Below, in pieces: positions 63,206-64,000 of a stretch of DNA of 64,000 nucleotides. A program made the position numbers and the translations under genes. The notes below the pieces were generated by a model. The model ran no database searches and was not told the DNA's origin. It was given only the letters and a program-made list of their open reading frames with translations. This stretch comes from Opisthorchis felineus (Eukaryota; Platyhelminthes; Trematoda; Opisthorchiida; Opisthorchiidae): positions 948,847 to 1,012,846 of the forward strand of contig SJOL01006490.1 of assembly GCA_004794785.1 (NCBI GenBank), in the 5' to 3' direction. Position 1 is the first letter of the stretch; every line of letters starts with the position of its first letter.

Positions 63206-64000
63206 AATGGGTTAACTCAGAGAACCAGATCTTGGTTGACAAATCTGCTCAGCTAAATAGGATCTTGGGAAAAAGTAACTTCTTACGTATGTTTACGTAA
63301 CGTTGATGTGTTGCAAAAAGTTGGGGCGGGTTTAAAGTTTTAAAACAACTGACGGAAACGGACTTGTTTTCTCATCGCTAAACGGGTCAGATGTGTACTA
63401 GAATGCAGGTGAACCTTGGTCTTATAACGGTTTGTCGGAGAAAAACGAAGGAGGGCAGCAGAGCTGTGCACTTTATTTTTTCTTTGGTAAAAAAATAATA
63501 AGCTCAGCATCATATTGTAAACTGTTACCCATCCAGCTGATTTTGAATTATAATTTTGTTCGAGGATCGTTACTAATCGGAAGCCTAACGTTGGTTTTAT
63601 TCATGTTGTTTCATCCAGCTCTAACTGCATTTGGCTAAAGGTTGCGCGTTATCCAGACACGCTTGCATCGCGTTTAACAAACCAACCAGCGTGACGTTTA
63701 CTTCTTTTTGTTCTGCATATATACATTTGCATTTTGTTGATTCGTACTCTCTCACGAGGTGTCCAGCAATGTAAGTTTCTAACTGAATGTGATTTACTTC
63801 AAGCCACCTCAATCGGAATAAAATTATGTTAGTTTTGCTTTAAAGATTTAAATGAGATATGGTTTTTCCTTGGGAACGTAATGTACGCGCAACCAGTATA
63901 GAGAGAACTAACGTAAAGCGGGTTAGAAGCCCTGTAAATGCAAAAGCGCATCCTGGGTTTGCCTCCCTGGACTTCAAAGGGTAATAATATCTAGTATTTT
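63206..64000. other. Intergenic DNA to window end, nothing recognised
   Basis: Short overlapping frames at 63432-63638 and 63621-63812 only; neither is supported. Confidence 0.45.

Noticed and set aside
1..64000. CRISPR arrays, operons or bacterial-type defence genes
   Set aside because: No regularly spaced direct repeats and no prokaryotic gene organisation; introns, SINEs and tubulins show eukaryotic DNA.

Overview
This window is eukaryotic DNA, AT-leaning and mostly non-coding. It very probably comes from a digenean fluke, most likely the liver-fluke group. Three things point there: two alpha-tubulin genes with introns of only 40-46 bp, tRNA-derived SINE copies whose translated frames resemble the repeat-derived hypothetical proteins common in Clonorchis/Opisthorchis annotations, and a degenerate K02A2.6/mag-type Ty3 retrotransposon. 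The species call is inference; no search was run.

Layout: 1-13.4 kb holds no recognisable gene, only old SINE copies (2.4, 11.4 and 12.2 kb) and a strongly purine-rich plus strand from about 0.7 to 5.9 kb. The first alpha-tubulin gene (minus strand, 13416-14854, three coding exons, 450 aa) is followed 12.2 kb away by a second (minus strand, 27028-28464, three coding exons, 451 aa). Both are intact, share both intron positions and lie in the same orientation, so they look like an old tandem duplication that has diverged. Neither has lysine at position 40, the usual acetylation site.

From 30.8 to 35.4 kb lies one Ty3/mag-like LTR retrotransposon on the minus strand, bounded by LTRs of about 120 bp, a polypurine tract and a 7-bp flanking duplication. 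It is dead: at least three nonsense codons and at least four frame breaks. From 35.4 to 64 kb the sequence is dominated by microsatellites (38.1, 39.0 and 54.5 kb) and dispersed repeats. One of these repeats contains a 79-bp near-perfect inverted repeat (45.08-45.25 kb).

Two possible multi-exon genes, assembled by hand from open frames and phase-consistent splice signals, are offered with low confidence: a plus-strand gene end at 49.8-50.6 kb and a minus-strand serine-rich gene end at 57.6-59.5 kb. No bacterial-type system, CRISPR array, rRNA or functional tRNA gene was seen.
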